Of a stretch of DNA of 64,000 nt, positions 26,485-37,154 are shown in pieces (within the stretch, counting starts at the first letter, position 1; every line of letters begins with the position of its first letter). This DNA comes from Noviluteimonas gilva (GTDB taxonomy: Bacteria > Pseudomonadota > Gammaproteobacteria > Xanthomonadales > Xanthomonadaceae), in contig NZ_WOXT01000004.1 of NCBI RefSeq assembly GCF_009740395.1, forward strand, positions 349,536 through 413,535. The letters run 5' to 3'. The position numbers were made by a program, and so were the translations under genes. The notes under the pieces were generated by a model. That model saw only the letters and a list, made by a program, of their open reading frames with translations, ran no database searches and had not been told where the DNA came from.

Positions 26485-27399
26485 ATGGGCGCCGGGCATT
26501 CGCACGACGCGCACGACCACCACCACGGCGATGCCGGCATCCGCGCCTTCGCGTGGGTGACGCTGCTCAACCTCGCCTACACGGTGCTCGAAGCCGGCTA
26601 CGGCTTCGCGACCAATTCGCTCGCGTTGCTCTCCGATGCGCTGCACAACCTCGGCGACGTGCTCGGCCTCGCGCTCGCGTGGGGCGCGGCCGTCATCGCG
26701 CGACGCAAGCCGACCGAAACGCACACCTACGGATGGCGTCGCGCGACGCTGCTCTCGCCGCTCGCCAACGCCATCGTGCTCGCGGGGTTTTCCGGCGCGC
26801 TCGCATGGGAAGCGATGCGGCGCTTCTTCGCACCGCCCGAAGTGCCCGGCGTGACGGTCATGGTGGTCGCCGCGATCGGTATCGCGGTGAATCTCGGCGC
26901 GGCGTGGTTCATGCACGGCGGGCACGACGACCTCAACCGGCGCGGCGCGTTCCTGCATCTGATGGCCGATGCCGCGGTGTCTTTCGCGGCCGTGCTCGCG
27001 GGTGCGGGCATGCTGGTCTTCGGCTGGCGCTGGCTCGATCCGTTGACCGCGTTGCTGGTCGGCGCGGTGGTCGCCTTCAGTGCCTTCCGCCTGCTGCGCG
27101 ACAGCTTCAATGCGGCGATGGATGCCGTGCCGCGCCAGATCGACCAGGCGCAGGTCCGCGCCTTCCTCGCCTCCTGCCCCGGCGTGACCGCCGTGCACCA
27201 CGTGCACATCTGGTCGCTCGGCGCCGGCGAGGTGGCGATGACCGCGCACCTGGTCCGCGCGAACGCCGACGACCACGACGTCTTCATCGACGCCCTCGCC
27301 AACGATCTGGACGAACGCTTCGGGATCAATCATCCGACGCTGCAGATCGAGTTCGGCACCGGCTGCCACGATCAACACGACAGAGCGCCGCATTACTGA
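26485..27399 (+). CDS. Cation diffusion facilitator (zinc efflux)
   Basis: A 304-residue inner-membrane metal/proton antiporter. A His-rich N-terminus (GHSHDAHDHHHGD) is followed by six predicted helices. The metal site is in LLSDALHNLGDVLGL (helix 2) and HLMADAAVSFAAV (helix 5), and a cytoplasmic ferredoxin-like domain ends with VHHVHIWSLGAGEVAMTAHL. This is the ZitB/CzcD pattern for Zn(II), perhaps also Cd or Co. It begins 7 bases after pyrH, splitting the usual pyrH-frr pair. Confidence 0.92.
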   Translation: MGAGHSHDAHDHHHGDAGIRAFAWVTLLNLAYTVLEAGYGFATNSLALLSDALHNLGDVLGLALAWGAAVIARRKPTETHTYGWRRATLLSPLANAIVLAGFSGALAWEAMRRFFAPPEVPGVTVMVVAAIGIAVNLGAAWFMHGGHDDLNRRGAFLHLMADAAVSFAAVLAGAGMLVFGWRWLDPLTALLVGAVVAFSAFRLLRDSFNAAMDAVPRQIDQAQVRAFLASCPGVTAVHHVHIWSLGAGEVAMTAHLVRANADDHDVFIDALANDLDERFGINHPTLQIEFGTGCHDQHDRAPHY

Positions 27400-27429
27400 C
27401 GCCGTTCAACCCGGGGTTTAAGGGGGGCC

Positions 27430-27533
27430 AAGCCCCCCTTACCCCCAGATCGCTGCGGGCGTTCAAGCCCCCCTTGCCCCCAGTTCGCTGCGGGCTCTCA
27501 AGCCCCTTGCCCCCAGGTCGCAGCGAGGCTTTC
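27430..27533. repeat. Three tandem 35-bp repeats between the CDF gene and frr
   Basis: Units begin at 27430, 27465 and 27500. Each has the form AAGCCCCCCTTGCCCCCAG, then TTCGCTGCGGGCTCTC with a few changes. The first is preceded by GGGGGG, which pairs with its CCCCCC. They lie just upstream of the frr -10 box. Function unknown. Confidence 0.75.
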
Positions 27534-27547
27534 CCCCGACCGGCTGG

Positions 27548-27553
27548 TAGAAT
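27548..27553 (+). promoter_or_regulatory. Likely -10 box before frr
   Basis: TAGAAT, 34 bases ahead of the frr ATG, same hexamer as at rpsB and pyrH. The presumed -35 position falls at the edge of the tandem repeats and is a poor match. Confidence 0.4.
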
Positions 27554-27586
27554 CCCGCGCCTGATCGAAAGGACCCGGAGCCCGCG

Positions 27587-28144
27587 ATGCTCAGCGACAT
27601 CAAGAAAGACGCCACCGCCCGCATGCAGAAGAGCGTGGATGCATTCCGGCAGGAACTGACCAAGCTCCGGACCGGCCGCGCGACCTCCGCGCTGGTCGAC
27701 CACCTGAAGGTCAACTATTACGGCTCGGAGATGCCGCTGAGCCAGGTCGCCACGGTCGCCGTCGCCGACGCGCGCACCCTGACGATCACGCCGTGGGAAA
27801 AGCCGATGGTCGCGGTCGTCGAGAAGGCGATCTTCGCCTCCGACCTCGGCCTGACGCCCAACACCGCGGGCACCGTCATCCGCATCAACCTGCCGCCGCT
27901 CACCGAAGAGCGCCGCAAGGAACTGTCCAAGCACGTGCACGCCGGTGGCGAGGACGCGAAGATCGCGATCCGCAACATCCGCCGCGACGCCAACCACCAC
28001 ATCAAGGAACTGCTGAAGGACAAGCAGATCACCGAAGACGAAGAGCGCAGCAGCGAAGCCGACATCCAGAAGCTGACCGACAAGGCGATCAAGGAGGTCG
28101 ACGAAGTGGTCAAGGCCAAGGAGCAGGAGCTGATGGCGGTCTGA
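27587..28144 (+). CDS. frr: Ribosome recycling factor
   Basis: A 185-residue tRNA-shaped factor that splits post-termination ribosomes with EF-G. MLSDIKKDATARMQKSVDAF and LRTGRATSALVDHLKVNYYG open the long-helix domain; PNTAGTVIRINLPPLTEERR is the family signature; NIRRDANHHIKEL completes the helical bundle. Canonical length. CCCGGAGCCC precedes the ATG. Confidence 0.97.
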   Translation: MLSDIKKDATARMQKSVDAFRQELTKLRTGRATSALVDHLKVNYYGSEMPLSQVATVAVADARTLTITPWEKPMVAVVEKAIFASDLGLTPNTAGTVIRINLPPLTEERRKELSKHVHAGGEDAKIAIRNIRRDANHHIKELLKDKQITEDEERSSEADIQKLTDKAIKEVDEVVKAKEQELMAV

Positions 28145-28159
28145 CGCCACGGCCCCTGC

Positions 28160-28932
28160 ATGCCTTCCGACGCATCGCCGGCGCGCATTCCGCGCCACCT
28201 CGCCGTGATCATGGACGGCAACGGCCGTTGGGCCGAACGCCGTCGCCGTCCGCGCGCCATCGGCCATCGCGCCGGCGCGCGCGCCGTCCAGAACTGCGTG
28301 GACTTCTGCATCGAGCACCGCATCCACGCGCTCACCCTGTTCGCGTTCTCCAGCGAAAACTGGGGGCGGCCGGAGGATGAAGTCGGCGCGTTGATGAAAC
28401 TGTTCCTCAACGCGCTGGAGCGCGAAGTCGAGGAACTGCACCGCCGCGGCGTGCGCATCCGTTTCATCGGCCAACGCGACGAGCGGTTCGGCCCCGCGAT
28501 CCGCGCGCGCATGGACGCCGCCGAAGCCACCACGCGCGGCAACGACGTGCTGCACCTGACCATCGCCGCGAGTTACGGCGGTCGCTGGGACATCGTGAAC
28601 GCCGCACGCAAGCTGGCGATGGATGTCGCGGCCGGACGCGTGAAGCCCGAAGACATCGACGAAGCCGCCTTCGCTTCGCGCATGGCGCTCGCCGACCTGC
28701 CGCCGCCGGATCTGTTCATCCGCACCGGCGGTGACGTGCGCGTGAGCAACTTCCTGCTCTGGCAGCTCGCCTACACCGAGTTGTGGTTCACCGAAACGTT
28801 GTGGCCGGACGTGGATGCCGCCACACTCCGCCAGGCCCTGGACGACTACGCGATGCGAGAGCGGCGCTTCGGTCTCACCGGGGCCCAGGTTTCCGCCTCC
28901 TTCCCACCGCCACCCGACCACGGGACCCCCGA

Positions 28933-28936
<4 letters not shown>
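28160..28936 (+). CDS. uppS: Undecaprenyl diphosphate synthase
   Basis: A 258-residue cis-prenyltransferase making the C55 carrier lipid for peptidoglycan and O-antigen. Catalytic Asp19 lies in [16 protein letters not shown]; other signatures are [24 protein letters not shown] and [20 protein letters not shown]. The last residues of the reading frame overlap cdsA by 4 bases (ATGA). Confidence 0.96.
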
Positions 28937-29769
<833 letters not shown>

Positions 29770-29771
29770 TC

Positions 29772-30947
29772 ATGCAGCAGGTCGCAGTCCTCGGCGCCAC
29801 CGGTTCGATCGGCACCAGCGCGCTCGACGTCATCGCCCGCCATCCCGGGCGGATGCGCGCCAGCGTGCTCGCCGCGGGCACGCAGGTCGACGCATTGCTT
29901 GCGTTGTGCCGCACGCACAAGCCGGACCATGCGGTGATCGCGGACGCCACGCGCTTCGATGCGTTGCGCGACGGTTTGCGCGATGCCGGACTCAAGACCC
30001 AAGCGCACGCCGGCGAAGACGCGCTCGACGCGCTGATCGACAGCGATGCATGCACCACCGTCGTTGCCGCCATCGTCGGCGCCGCGGGCCTGCGTTCGAC
30101 GCTCGCTGCCGCGCACGCGGGCAAGCGCCTGCTGCTCGCCAACAAGGAATCGCTGGTGCTCGCGGGCGAGTTGCTCATGCACGCGGCGAACGCGGCCGGC
30201 GCGACGATCGTGCCGATCGACAGCGAACACAACGCGATCTTCCAGTGCTTGCCCGATGCGCATGCGCGAAACGGTTTGAAGCGCATCTGCCTCACCGCCT
30301 CGGGCGGCCCGTTCCGCGGGCGCGACCTGGAATCGCTGGAAGACGTCACGCCGGCGCAGGCCGTCGCGCATCCGAAGTGGTCGATGGGCCCGAAGATTTC
30401 GGTCGACTCGGCCACGCTGATGAACAAGGGCCTGGAGGTGATCGAAGCGCATCACCTGTTCGGGGTGTCGGCCGACCACATCGACGTGCTGGTGCACCCG
30501 CAAAGCCTGGTGCATTCGCTGGTCGAATTCGTCGACGGCAGCACGCTCGCACAGCTGGGCTTGCCCGACATGCGCACCGCGCTCGCGGTGGGCCTGGCGT
30601 GGCCCGAGCGCGTCGTCTCGGGCGTCGGCGGGCTGGATCTGCTGCAGCACGGCCGCCTGGATTTCGAGCCGCCGGACCGCGAAGCCTTCCCGTGCCTGGG
30701 CCTGGCCTACGCGGCCCTGCGCGCCGGCGGCACCGCCCCGGCGACCCTCAATGCGGCGAATGAAGTGGCGGTTTCAGCCTTTCTTCAGGGCCGGATCGCT
30801 TTCCTAGGCATCCCGGCGCTGGTCGACGAAACCCTCGCCGCCCTGCCGCCTACGCCGGCCGACACGCTCGACACACTCCGCGAGGCCGACCGTGCCGCGC
30901 GGGTGTACGCGCAGGCCGTCGTCAACGCACGTTCGGAAGCAGATTGA
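29772..30947 (+). CDS. dxr: 1-deoxy-D-xylulose 5-phosphate reductoisomerase
   Basis: A 391-residue NADPH-dependent enzyme, second step of the MEP isoprenoid pathway and target of fosmidomycin. NADPH loop [42 protein letters not shown] and [26 protein letters not shown] carry the metal and substrate residues. It ends in the TGATG overlap with rseP. Feeds isoprenyl units to UppS and IspA encoded in this window. Confidence 0.96.
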   Translation: MQQVAVLGATGSIGTSALDVIARHPGRMRASVLAAGTQVDALLALCRTHKPDHAVIADATRFDALRDGLRDAGLKTQAHAGEDALDALIDSDACTTVVAAIVGAAGLRSTLAAAHAGKRLLLANKESLVLAGELLMHAANAAGATIVPIDSEHNAIFQCLPDAHARNGLKRICLTASGGPFRGRDLESLEDVTPAQAVAHPKWSMGPKISVDSATLMNKGLEVIEAHHLFGVSADHIDVLVHPQSLVHSLVEFVDGSTLAQLGLPDMRTALAVGLAWPERVVSGVGGLDLLQHGRLDFEPPDREAFPCLGLAYAALRAGGTAPATLNAANEVAVSAFLQGRIAFLGIPALVDETLAALPPTPADTLDTLREADRAARVYAQAVVNARSEAD

Positions 30948-32317
30948 TGGACGGCTTCATCGGTGGTGTGTGGTGGTACATCGTTGCCATCGGCGTGCTC
31001 GTGACTTTCCACGAGTACGGGCACTACTGGGTCGCCAAGCGCTGCGGCGTCAAGGTGCTGCGTTTCTCGGTGGGCTTCGGCAAGCCGCTGTGGATGCGCA
31101 AGAACAAGGACGGCACCGAGTTCGCCATCGCCGCGATCCCGTTGGGCGGCTACGTCAAGATGCTCGACGAGCGCGAGTACGACGTCGCGCCCGAAGAAGC
31201 GCATCGCGCGTTCAATCGCCAATCGCCGTGGCGCCGCATCGCCATCGCCGCGGCCGGGCCCGTCGCCAACATCCTGCTGTGCGTGCTGTTCCTGTGGGGC
31301 GCGTTCGTCGTCGGGCTGAAAGAATATGCGCCGGTGGTCGGCCGCACGACCGGCATCGCCGCCGAAGCGGGCCTGCGCAAGGGCGATGAAGTCCTGCGCA
31401 TCGGTGATCGCAACATCCAGACGTGGACTGACGTGCGCTTCGCGCTCGCGCTCGCGGGGCTGGATCGCGAACGCGTGGCGGTCCAGGTGCGCAACGCCGA
31501 CGGCGACACGCTCACGCGCACGCTCGATCTTTCCAAGCTCCCCGCGGAATTCGACGAACTGCAGGCGCCCACGCTCGTCGGCCTCACCGCGCGCTACCAG
31601 CTCGAACCGCCGACCGTCGACGACATCGTCCCGGGCTCGCCCGCGTACGGCGTGCTCGCCGAAAAGGACCGCATCGTCGCGATCGACGGCCAACCGGTCT
31701 CCGATTACGCCGACATCGCCCCGGCCGTCAAAGCGCTCGCCGCGCGCGGCGGCCCCGGCATGATCGAAGTCCTGCGCACCGAAGGCGACGCGCAATCGCC
31801 CGAGCGCAGGGCCTTCCCGCTGACGCCGCGCATCGACAAGGGCGAAGACGGCAAGCCGGTCGCGCGGATCGGCGTGATCCACAAGTCGTCGGGCACGATG
31901 CCGGACTTCGACGCGGTCCGCCGCTACGGCCCGATCGACGCGATCCCGGCGGCCTTCGTCGAGACCTGGCACAAGGCGCGCGACACCGTCGGTTTCATGG
32001 GCCGCATGCTGACCGGCAATGCATCGCTGAAGTACGTTTCAGGCCCCGTCACCACCGCCCGCGCGGCGAATGCGACGGCAAAACTGGGGCTGGCCTGGTT
32101 TTTGAACTTCCTCGCCGTCCTGTCGATCTCACTGGCGATCCTCAACCTGCTCCCCATTCCGCTCTTGGATGGGGGACACCTGCTGTATTACCTTATTGAA
32201 TTGGTCAAAGGCAGCCCGCTGAGCGAGCGTACGATGGCTGCCGGGCAATATGTGGGCCTGGCGCTGCTGGTCGGCCTGATGGGGCTGGCGTTGTTCAACG
32301 ACGTCTTTTTCCATTAG
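30947..32317 (+). CDS. rseP: Site-2 intramembrane metalloprotease
   Basis: A 456-residue inner-membrane protease that completes cleavage of the anti-sigma factor RseA, releasing sigma-E. ATG 30947 overlaps the dxr stop by one base. Zinc site HEYGH at residues 22-26 in the first helix; two tandem PDZ domains (around 110-200 and 205-300); C-terminal NLLPIPLLDGGHLLYYLIE supplies the third ligand. Placement directly ahead of bamA links envelope stress control to outer-membrane assembly. Confidence 0.95.
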   Translation: MDGFIGGVWWYIVAIGVLVTFHEYGHYWVAKRCGVKVLRFSVGFGKPLWMRKNKDGTEFAIAAIPLGGYVKMLDEREYDVAPEEAHRAFNRQSPWRRIAIAAAGPVANILLCVLFLWGAFVVGLKEYAPVVGRTTGIAAEAGLRKGDEVLRIGDRNIQTWTDVRFALALAGLDRERVAVQVRNADGDTLTRTLDLSKLPAEFDELQAPTLVGLTARYQLEPPTVDDIVPGSPAYGVLAEKDRIVAIDGQPVSDYADIAPAVKALAARGGPGMIEVLRTEGDAQSPERRAFPLTPRIDKGEDGKPVARIGVIHKSSGTMPDFDAVRRYGPIDAIPAAFVETWHKARDTVGFMGRMLTGNASLKYVSGPVTTARAANATAKLGLAWFLNFLAVLSISLAILNLLPIPLLDGGHLLYYLIELVKGSPLSERTMAAGQYVGLALLVGLMGLALFNDVFFH

Positions 32318-32390
32318 CCACCGCCCCAAAGCCCGCAAGACCCGCCCCCGCCATACGCGCGGTGGCCTGAACCCCCAACCGGACGTGACG

Positions 32391-34868
32391 ATGACGCGAC
32401 ACCTTTCCCGCCGCCTGCTCGCCCTCGCCCTCGCATCGGCGATCGCCGCCCCCGCGGCGGCGCAAACGGCCAACCCGTTCGCGCTCCAGCAGCCGGAAGG
32501 CGCCGCGCCGGCCCCGGGCCCGACCAGCGATCCGGCCGCCTTCACCGTCAGCGACATCCGCATCGAAGGCCTGCAGCGCATTTCGGCGGGTACGGTGTTC
32601 ACCTACCTGCCCGTCGAACGCGGCGACCGCCTCGATGCCTCGCTCGCCGGCGACGCGATTCGCGCGCTGTACGGCACCGGCTTCTTCGAAGACGTGCACC
32701 TGGATCGCCAGGGCGACATCCTGGTGATCACCGTTGTCGAGCGTCCGGCGATCAACAAGCTGACGCTGACCGGCAACAAGGACATCAAGACCGAAGACCT
32801 GACCAAGGGCCTGAAGGACATCGGCCTGGCCGAAGGCGAAACCTTCGACCGCCTTTCGCTGGACCGCGTGACGCAGGAACTCAATCGCCAGTACAACAAC
32901 CGCGGCAAGTACAACGTCGAGATCACCCCGAACGTCGCGCGCCTGGACCGCAACCGCGTCGACGTGACGATCAACGTCAAGGAAGGCAAGGCCGCGAAGA
33001 TCCAGCACATCAACCTGGTCGGCAACGAGAAATTCGCCGACGAGACGATCACCGATGCGTGGGAATCGAAGGAACACAACTGGCTCTCGTGGTACCGCCG
33101 CGACGACCAGTACTCGCGCGAAAAGCTGTCCGGCGACATGGAAAAGCTCACCAGCTGGTACCTGGACCGCGGCTACGTCGACTTCAGCCTGGACTCCACG
33201 CAGGTCGCGATCAGCCCCGACCGCCAGGACATGTTCATCACCGCCGGCCTGACCGAGGGTGAGCAGTACAAGATTTCCAGCGTCAAGGTCACCGGCGACA
33301 CGATCCTCCCGCAGGAGCAGGTCGAGAAGATGGTCCCCGTCAAGGAAGGCCAGATCTTCTCCCGCCGCCTGCTGGAGTTCACGTCCGACGCCATCGTCGC
33401 CTCGCTGGCCAACATCGGCTACGCGTTCGCGCAGGTGAACCCGATCCCCGAAGTGCATGCCGAAGACAAGACCGTCGCCATCAACTTCCAGGTGGTCCCG
33501 GGCCCGCGCGTCAACGTGCGCCGCGTCGTCTTCAAGGGCAACACGCGTACCGCCGACGAAGTGCTGCGCCGCGAAATGCGCCAGTTCGAAGGCGCGTGGT
33601 ACTCGCAGGCCGCGGTCGACCGTTCCAAGGTCCGCCTGCAGCGCCTGGGTTACTTCGAAACGGTCGAAGTCGAAAACGTGCCGGTCGCCGGCACCGACGA
33701 CCAGGTCGACGTGACCTACACCGTCAAGGAAACCACTTCGGGCAGCTTCATGTTCGGCGTGGGTTACTCGCAGTTGTCGGGCGTCAACCTGTCGGTGCAG
33801 CTGCAGGAAAACAACTTCCTCGGCAGCGGCAACCGCGTGTCGATCGCCGCGCAGCAGAGCAGCTACCAGAAGCGCTACGACTTCTCGTTCACCAACCCGT
33901 ACTTCACCGACGAAGGCATGTCGCTGGGCTACAACCTGTGGTGGCGCGAGTTCGACTACAGCGACTACGGCGCGGCCAACTACTCGACCAACAGCGGCGC
34001 GGCCCAGGTCTTCCTCGGCCTGCCGATCACCGAGTACGACACCGTCTCGGCGCTGGCGGGCATCGACACCAACGAGATCCTGCTGTCGGCGTCCACGCCG
34101 CTGTCGATCCGCAAGTACATCGCGGCCGTCGGGCATCGCACCTTCCATGCGTGGCGCACGCAGTTCGGTTATTCGCGCGACACGCGCAACGATTACTTCA
34201 TGCCGTCCAACGGCAGCTACCACCGCGCCAGCATCGAAATCGCGATGCCGGGTTCGACGGCGGAGTACTGGAAGGCCGAATACCAGTATTCGCGTTACTT
34301 CCCGCTCGCCCCGTCGCTGATCCTGCTCACCGCGGTCAACATCGGTTACGGCGACAACTACGGCGAGGTCATCTACCGCGACCTGTGCGTGGACATGACC
34401 GTGCCCTGCACCACCGCGTCCGACGACTTCCTCACCACCGTCAACTCCGACGGCCTGCCCTTCTTCGAACGCTTCTACGCCGGCGGCATCAGCTCGTCGG
34501 GCCGCGTGCGCGGCTTCGTCGACAACTCGCTGGGCCCGCGCGAAGTCGCCGGTTTCCAGTCGCAGCCGATCGGTGGCGCGCTGAAGACCGTGGGCACCGT
34601 GGAACTGGTGTTCCCGAAGCTGTTCGACTCGCCGGCCGCGCGCATCTCGGCCTTCCTCGACTGGGGTAACGTGTTCGCCGACTTCGACGCGTTCGACGCG
34701 GGCGAACTGCGTGCTTCGGCCGGTGTCGCGCTGCTGTGGCGCTCGCCGATGGGTCCGCTGTCGATCAGCTACGCGTTGCCGATCCGCTCGAAGGATGCCG
34801 ATCCGCTCACGTTCTTCCCGGGCGACGACATCGAGCGACTGCAGTTCACCTTCGGCGGGTCGTTCTGA
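32391..34868 (+). CDS. bamA: Outer-membrane assembly factor BamA
   Basis: An 825-residue Omp85 insertase. Signal peptide ends in APAAAQ; ATG 32391 is used (a GTG two codons earlier is possible). Five POTRA domains follow, beginning FTVSDIRIEGLQRISAGTVF, then a 16-strand barrel with the conserved loop motif VRGF (SGRVRGFVDNSLGPREV) and a final aromatic FTFGGSF. Essential for folding outer-membrane proteins, including OmpW and the inverse autotransporter encoded here. Upstream leader lacks a strong ribosome site. Confidence 0.96.
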   Translation: MTRHLSRRLLALALASAIAAPAAAQTANPFALQQPEGAAPAPGPTSDPAAFTVSDIRIEGLQRISAGTVFTYLPVERGDRLDASLAGDAIRALYGTGFFEDVHLDRQGDILVITVVERPAINKLTLTGNKDIKTEDLTKGLKDIGLAEGETFDRLSLDRVTQELNRQYNNRGKYNVEITPNVARLDRNRVDVTINVKEGKAAKIQHINLVGNEKFADETITDAWESKEHNWLSWYRRDDQYSREKLSGDMEKLTSWYLDRGYVDFSLDSTQVAISPDRQDMFITAGLTEGEQYKISSVKVTGDTILPQEQVEKMVPVKEGQIFSRRLLEFTSDAIVASLANIGYAFAQVNPIPEVHAEDKTVAINFQVVPGPRVNVRRVVFKGNTRTADEVLRREMRQFEGAWYSQAAVDRSKVRLQRLGYFETVEVENVPVAGTDDQVDVTYTVKETTSGSFMFGVGYSQLSGVNLSVQLQENNFLGSGNRVSIAAQQSSYQKRYDFSFTNPYFTDEGMSLGYNLWWREFDYSDYGAANYSTNSGAAQVFLGLPITEYDTVSALAGIDTNEILLSASTPLSIRKYIAAVGHRTFHAWRTQFGYSRDTRNDYFMPSNGSYHRASIEIAMPGSTAEYWKAEYQYSRYFPLAPSLILLTAVNIGYGDNYGEVIYRDLCVDMTVPCTTASDDFLTTVNSDGLPFFERFYAGGISSSGRVRGFVDNSLGPREVAGFQSQPIGGALKTVGTVELVFPKLFDSPAARISAFLDWGNVFADFDAFDAGELRASAGVALLWRSPMGPLSISYALPIRSKDADPLTFFPGDDIERLQFTFGGSF

Positions 34869-34891
34869 CCGCGGCTTCGGGAAACGACACC

Positions 34892-35908
34892 ATGGGCGCC
34901 CCGGAATTCACCGCAGCAGATCTCGGGGCGCGTTTCGGGCTGGATGTCGCGGGCGACGCGCAACGCGTCGTTCGCGGCGTATCGACGCTCGCCAACGGCC
35001 GCCCGGATTCGCTGGGCTTCCTCGCCAATCCCCGCTATCGCGCGCAACTGGCCACGTCGCAAGCCGGCGTGGTCGTCATGCGCGCCGAAGATGCAGAGGG
35101 TTACGCGGGCACGGCACTGATCGCGCGTGATCCGTACGCGGCATTCGCACGCATCTCCGCGTTGTTCGAACCGGTGCCGCAGGTCGAACCCGGCATCCAT
35201 CCGTCCGCCGTCATCGATGCGAGCGCCGTCGTCGATCCTTCGGCGCACATCGGCCCGCATGTCGTCGTCGGCGCGCGCAGCACGGTGGCCGCGGGCGCGA
35301 CGCTCGGGCCGGGCTGCATCGTCGGCGAGGATTGCGTGGTCGGCGAAGGCTGCGAGCTCATCGCGCGCGTCACGCTGGTCACGCGCGTTCGCCTGGGCAA
35401 GCGCGTGCGCCTGCATCCGGGCACGGTCATCGGCGCAGACGGCTTCGGCCTGGCGATGGACGCCGGCCGCTGGCTCAAGGTGCCGCAACTGGGTGGCGTG
35501 GTGATCGGCGACGATTGCGAAATCGGCGCCAACACCACCATCGACCGCGGCGCGCTGGAAGACACGATCCTCGAAGAAGACGTGCGCCTGGACAACCAGA
35601 TCCAGGTCGGCCACAACGTCGTGATCGGCGCGCACACCGCGATGGCCGGCTGCGCCGCGATCGCCGGCAGCGCGAAGGTCGGCCGCTACTGCCTGATCGG
35701 CGGCGGCGCCGGCATCCTCGGGCACCTGGAACTGTGCGACCGCGTGATCGTCACCGCGATGAGCCTGGTGACCCATTCGATCCGGGAACCGGGCGAGTAT
35801 TCGTCGGGCACGCCGATCATGGACAATCGCAGCTGGCGCAAGAGCGCTGCGCGCTTCAAGCAACTCGATGCACTGGCCCGCCGCGTGGCGGCCCCGGACA
35901 AGGATTGA
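34892..35908 (+). CDS. lpxD: UDP-3-O-(3-hydroxyacyl)glucosamine N-acyltransferase
   Basis: A 338-residue acyltransferase, third step of lipid A synthesis. ATG 34892; longer frames reach into bamA and are rejected. The N-terminal uridine-binding domain ([14 protein letters not shown]..., [10 protein letters not shown]) is followed by a left-handed beta-helix of hexapeptide repeats. The [20 protein letters not shown] segment and [16 protein letters not shown] (catalytic His) are typical. Operon with fabZ, lpxA and lpxB. Confidence 0.95.
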   Translation: MGAPEFTAADLGARFGLDVAGDAQRVVRGVSTLANGRPDSLGFLANPRYRAQLATSQAGVVVMRAEDAEGYAGTALIARDPYAAFARISALFEPVPQVEPGIHPSAVIDASAVVDPSAHIGPHVVVGARSTVAAGATLGPGCIVGEDCVVGEGCELIARVTLVTRVRLGKRVRLHPGTVIGADGFGLAMDAGRWLKVPQLGGVVIGDDCEIGANTTIDRGALEDTILEEDVRLDNQIQVGHNVVIGAHTAMAGCAAIAGSAKVGRYCLIGGGAGILGHLELCDRVIVTAMSLVTHSIREPGEYSSGTPIMDNRSWRKSAARFKQLDALARRVAAPDKD

Positions 35909-35913
35909 AAACG

Positions 35914-36363
35914 ATGGACGTGCAACCTCCCCTCGACGTGGTCGCGCTGCAGAAGCTGCTGCCGCACCGCTACCCGTTCCTGCTCGTCGATCGCGTGACC
36001 GAGTTCGAAGCGCACAAGCGCATCCTCGGCATCAAGAACGTCACGATCAACGAACCCTTCTTCCAGGGCCACTTCCCCGGCCACCCGGTGATGCCGGGCG
36101 TACTGGTGATCGAAGCCCTCGCGCAGGCCGGCGGCATCCTGACGCAGCTCTCGCACCAGGCCGCGGCGACGGACAAGTTGTTCTACCTGGTCAAGATCGA
36201 CAACGCGAAGTTCAGCCGCATGGTCGTGCCGGGCGATCGCCTGGAGCTGCACGTCGAGCTCAAGCGCACCATCCGCAACATGGCGCTGTACCAGGGCATC
36301 GCGCGCGTGGACGGCGAACAGGTCGCGTGCGCCGAAATCCTCTGCGCCGAGGTCAAGGGCTGA
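35914..36363 (+). CDS. fabZ: 3-hydroxyacyl-ACP dehydratase FabZ
   Basis: A 149-residue hot-dog-fold dehydratase of fatty-acid synthesis, using the same 3-hydroxyacyl-ACP substrates as LpxA and LpxD. Starts 5 bases after lpx[15 protein letters not shown], then [19 protein letters not shown] with catalytic His53 and Glu67. Canonical length. Confidence 0.97.
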   Translation: MDVQPPLDVVALQKLLPHRYPFLLVDRVTEFEAHKRILGIKNVTINEPFFQGHFPGHPVMPGVLVIEALAQAGGILTQLSHQAAATDKLFYLVKIDNAKFSRMVVPGDRLELHVELKRTIRNMALYQGIARVDGEQVACAEILCAEVKG

Positions 36364-36368
36364 ACCCG

Positions 36369-37151
36369 ATGACGGCGCAGGTGCATCCCACCGCCGTCGT
36401 CGATGCGGGCGCGCGCCTGGGCGCGGACGTGCGCATCGGTGCGTTCTGCGTCATCGGCGCCGACGTCGAAATCGGCGATGGCACCATCGTCGGCCCGCAC
36501 TGCACGATCGACGGCCCGGCGCGCATCGGCCGGCGCAATCATTTCCACGGGCACTCGGCCATCGGCGGGGATCCGCAGGACAAGAAGTTCGCGGGCGAAC
36601 GCACCGAACTGGTGATCGGCGACGACAACGTCGTGCGCGAATTCGTCACCATCAGCCGCGGCACGGGCACCGGCGCCAGCGTCACGCGCATCGGCAACGG
36701 CAACTGGCTGCTCGCCTACGTGCATGTCGCGCACGATTGCATCATCGGCGATGGCTGCGTGTTGTCGAACAACGCCACGCTCGCGGGCCACGTCGAAGTC
36801 GGCAACCAGGTGATCCTCAGCGGCTTCGTCGGCGTGCACCAGTTCTGCCGCATCGGCGACCACGCCTTCATCGGCATGGGCGCGTTCGTCAACGGCGACG
36901 TCCCGCCCTTCCTGATGATCGCGCAGGAAAGCTACGGCCGCCCGCGCGGCATCAATTCCGAAGGCCTCAAGCGCCGCGGTTTCGACGCCACGCGCGTCGC
37001 GGCGATCAAGCGTGCGTACCGCGCGTTGTACGTCTCGGGCGCCAAGCTCGAAGACGCGCTCGAGCAACTGCGCGAGATGAGCAACGACAGCGACGACGTG
37101 CGCGCGATGGTCGAGTTCATCGGCCGCGGCGAACGCCACCTGTTGCGCTGA
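36369..37151 (+). CDS. lpxA: UDP-N-acetylglucosamine O-acyltransferase
   Basis: A 260-residue first enzyme of lipid A synthesis. ATG 36369, 5 bases after fabZ. Hexapeptide-repeat beta-helix from residue 1 to about 185; catalytic His122 in [28 protein letters not shown] and [12 protein letters not shown] complete the signature; C-terminal helical domain. Canonical length. Confidence 0.96.
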   Translation: MTAQVHPTAVVDAGARLGADVRIGAFCVIGADVEIGDGTIVGPHCTIDGPARIGRRNHFHGHSAIGGDPQDKKFAGERTELVIGDDNVVREFVTISRGTGTGASVTRIGNGNWLLAYVHVAHDCIIGDGCVLSNNATLAGHVEVGNQVILSGFVGVHQFCRIGDHAFIGMGAFVNGDVPPFLMIAQESYGRPRGINSEGLKRRGFDATRVAAIKRAYRALYVSGAKLEDALEQLREMSNDSDDVRAMVEFIGRGERHLLR

Positions 37152-37154
37152 CCC

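Noticed and set aside
27430..27533. Tandem repeats as a CRISPR array
   Set aside because: The units are directly adjacent with no unique spacers, only three copies, and no cas genes are present.
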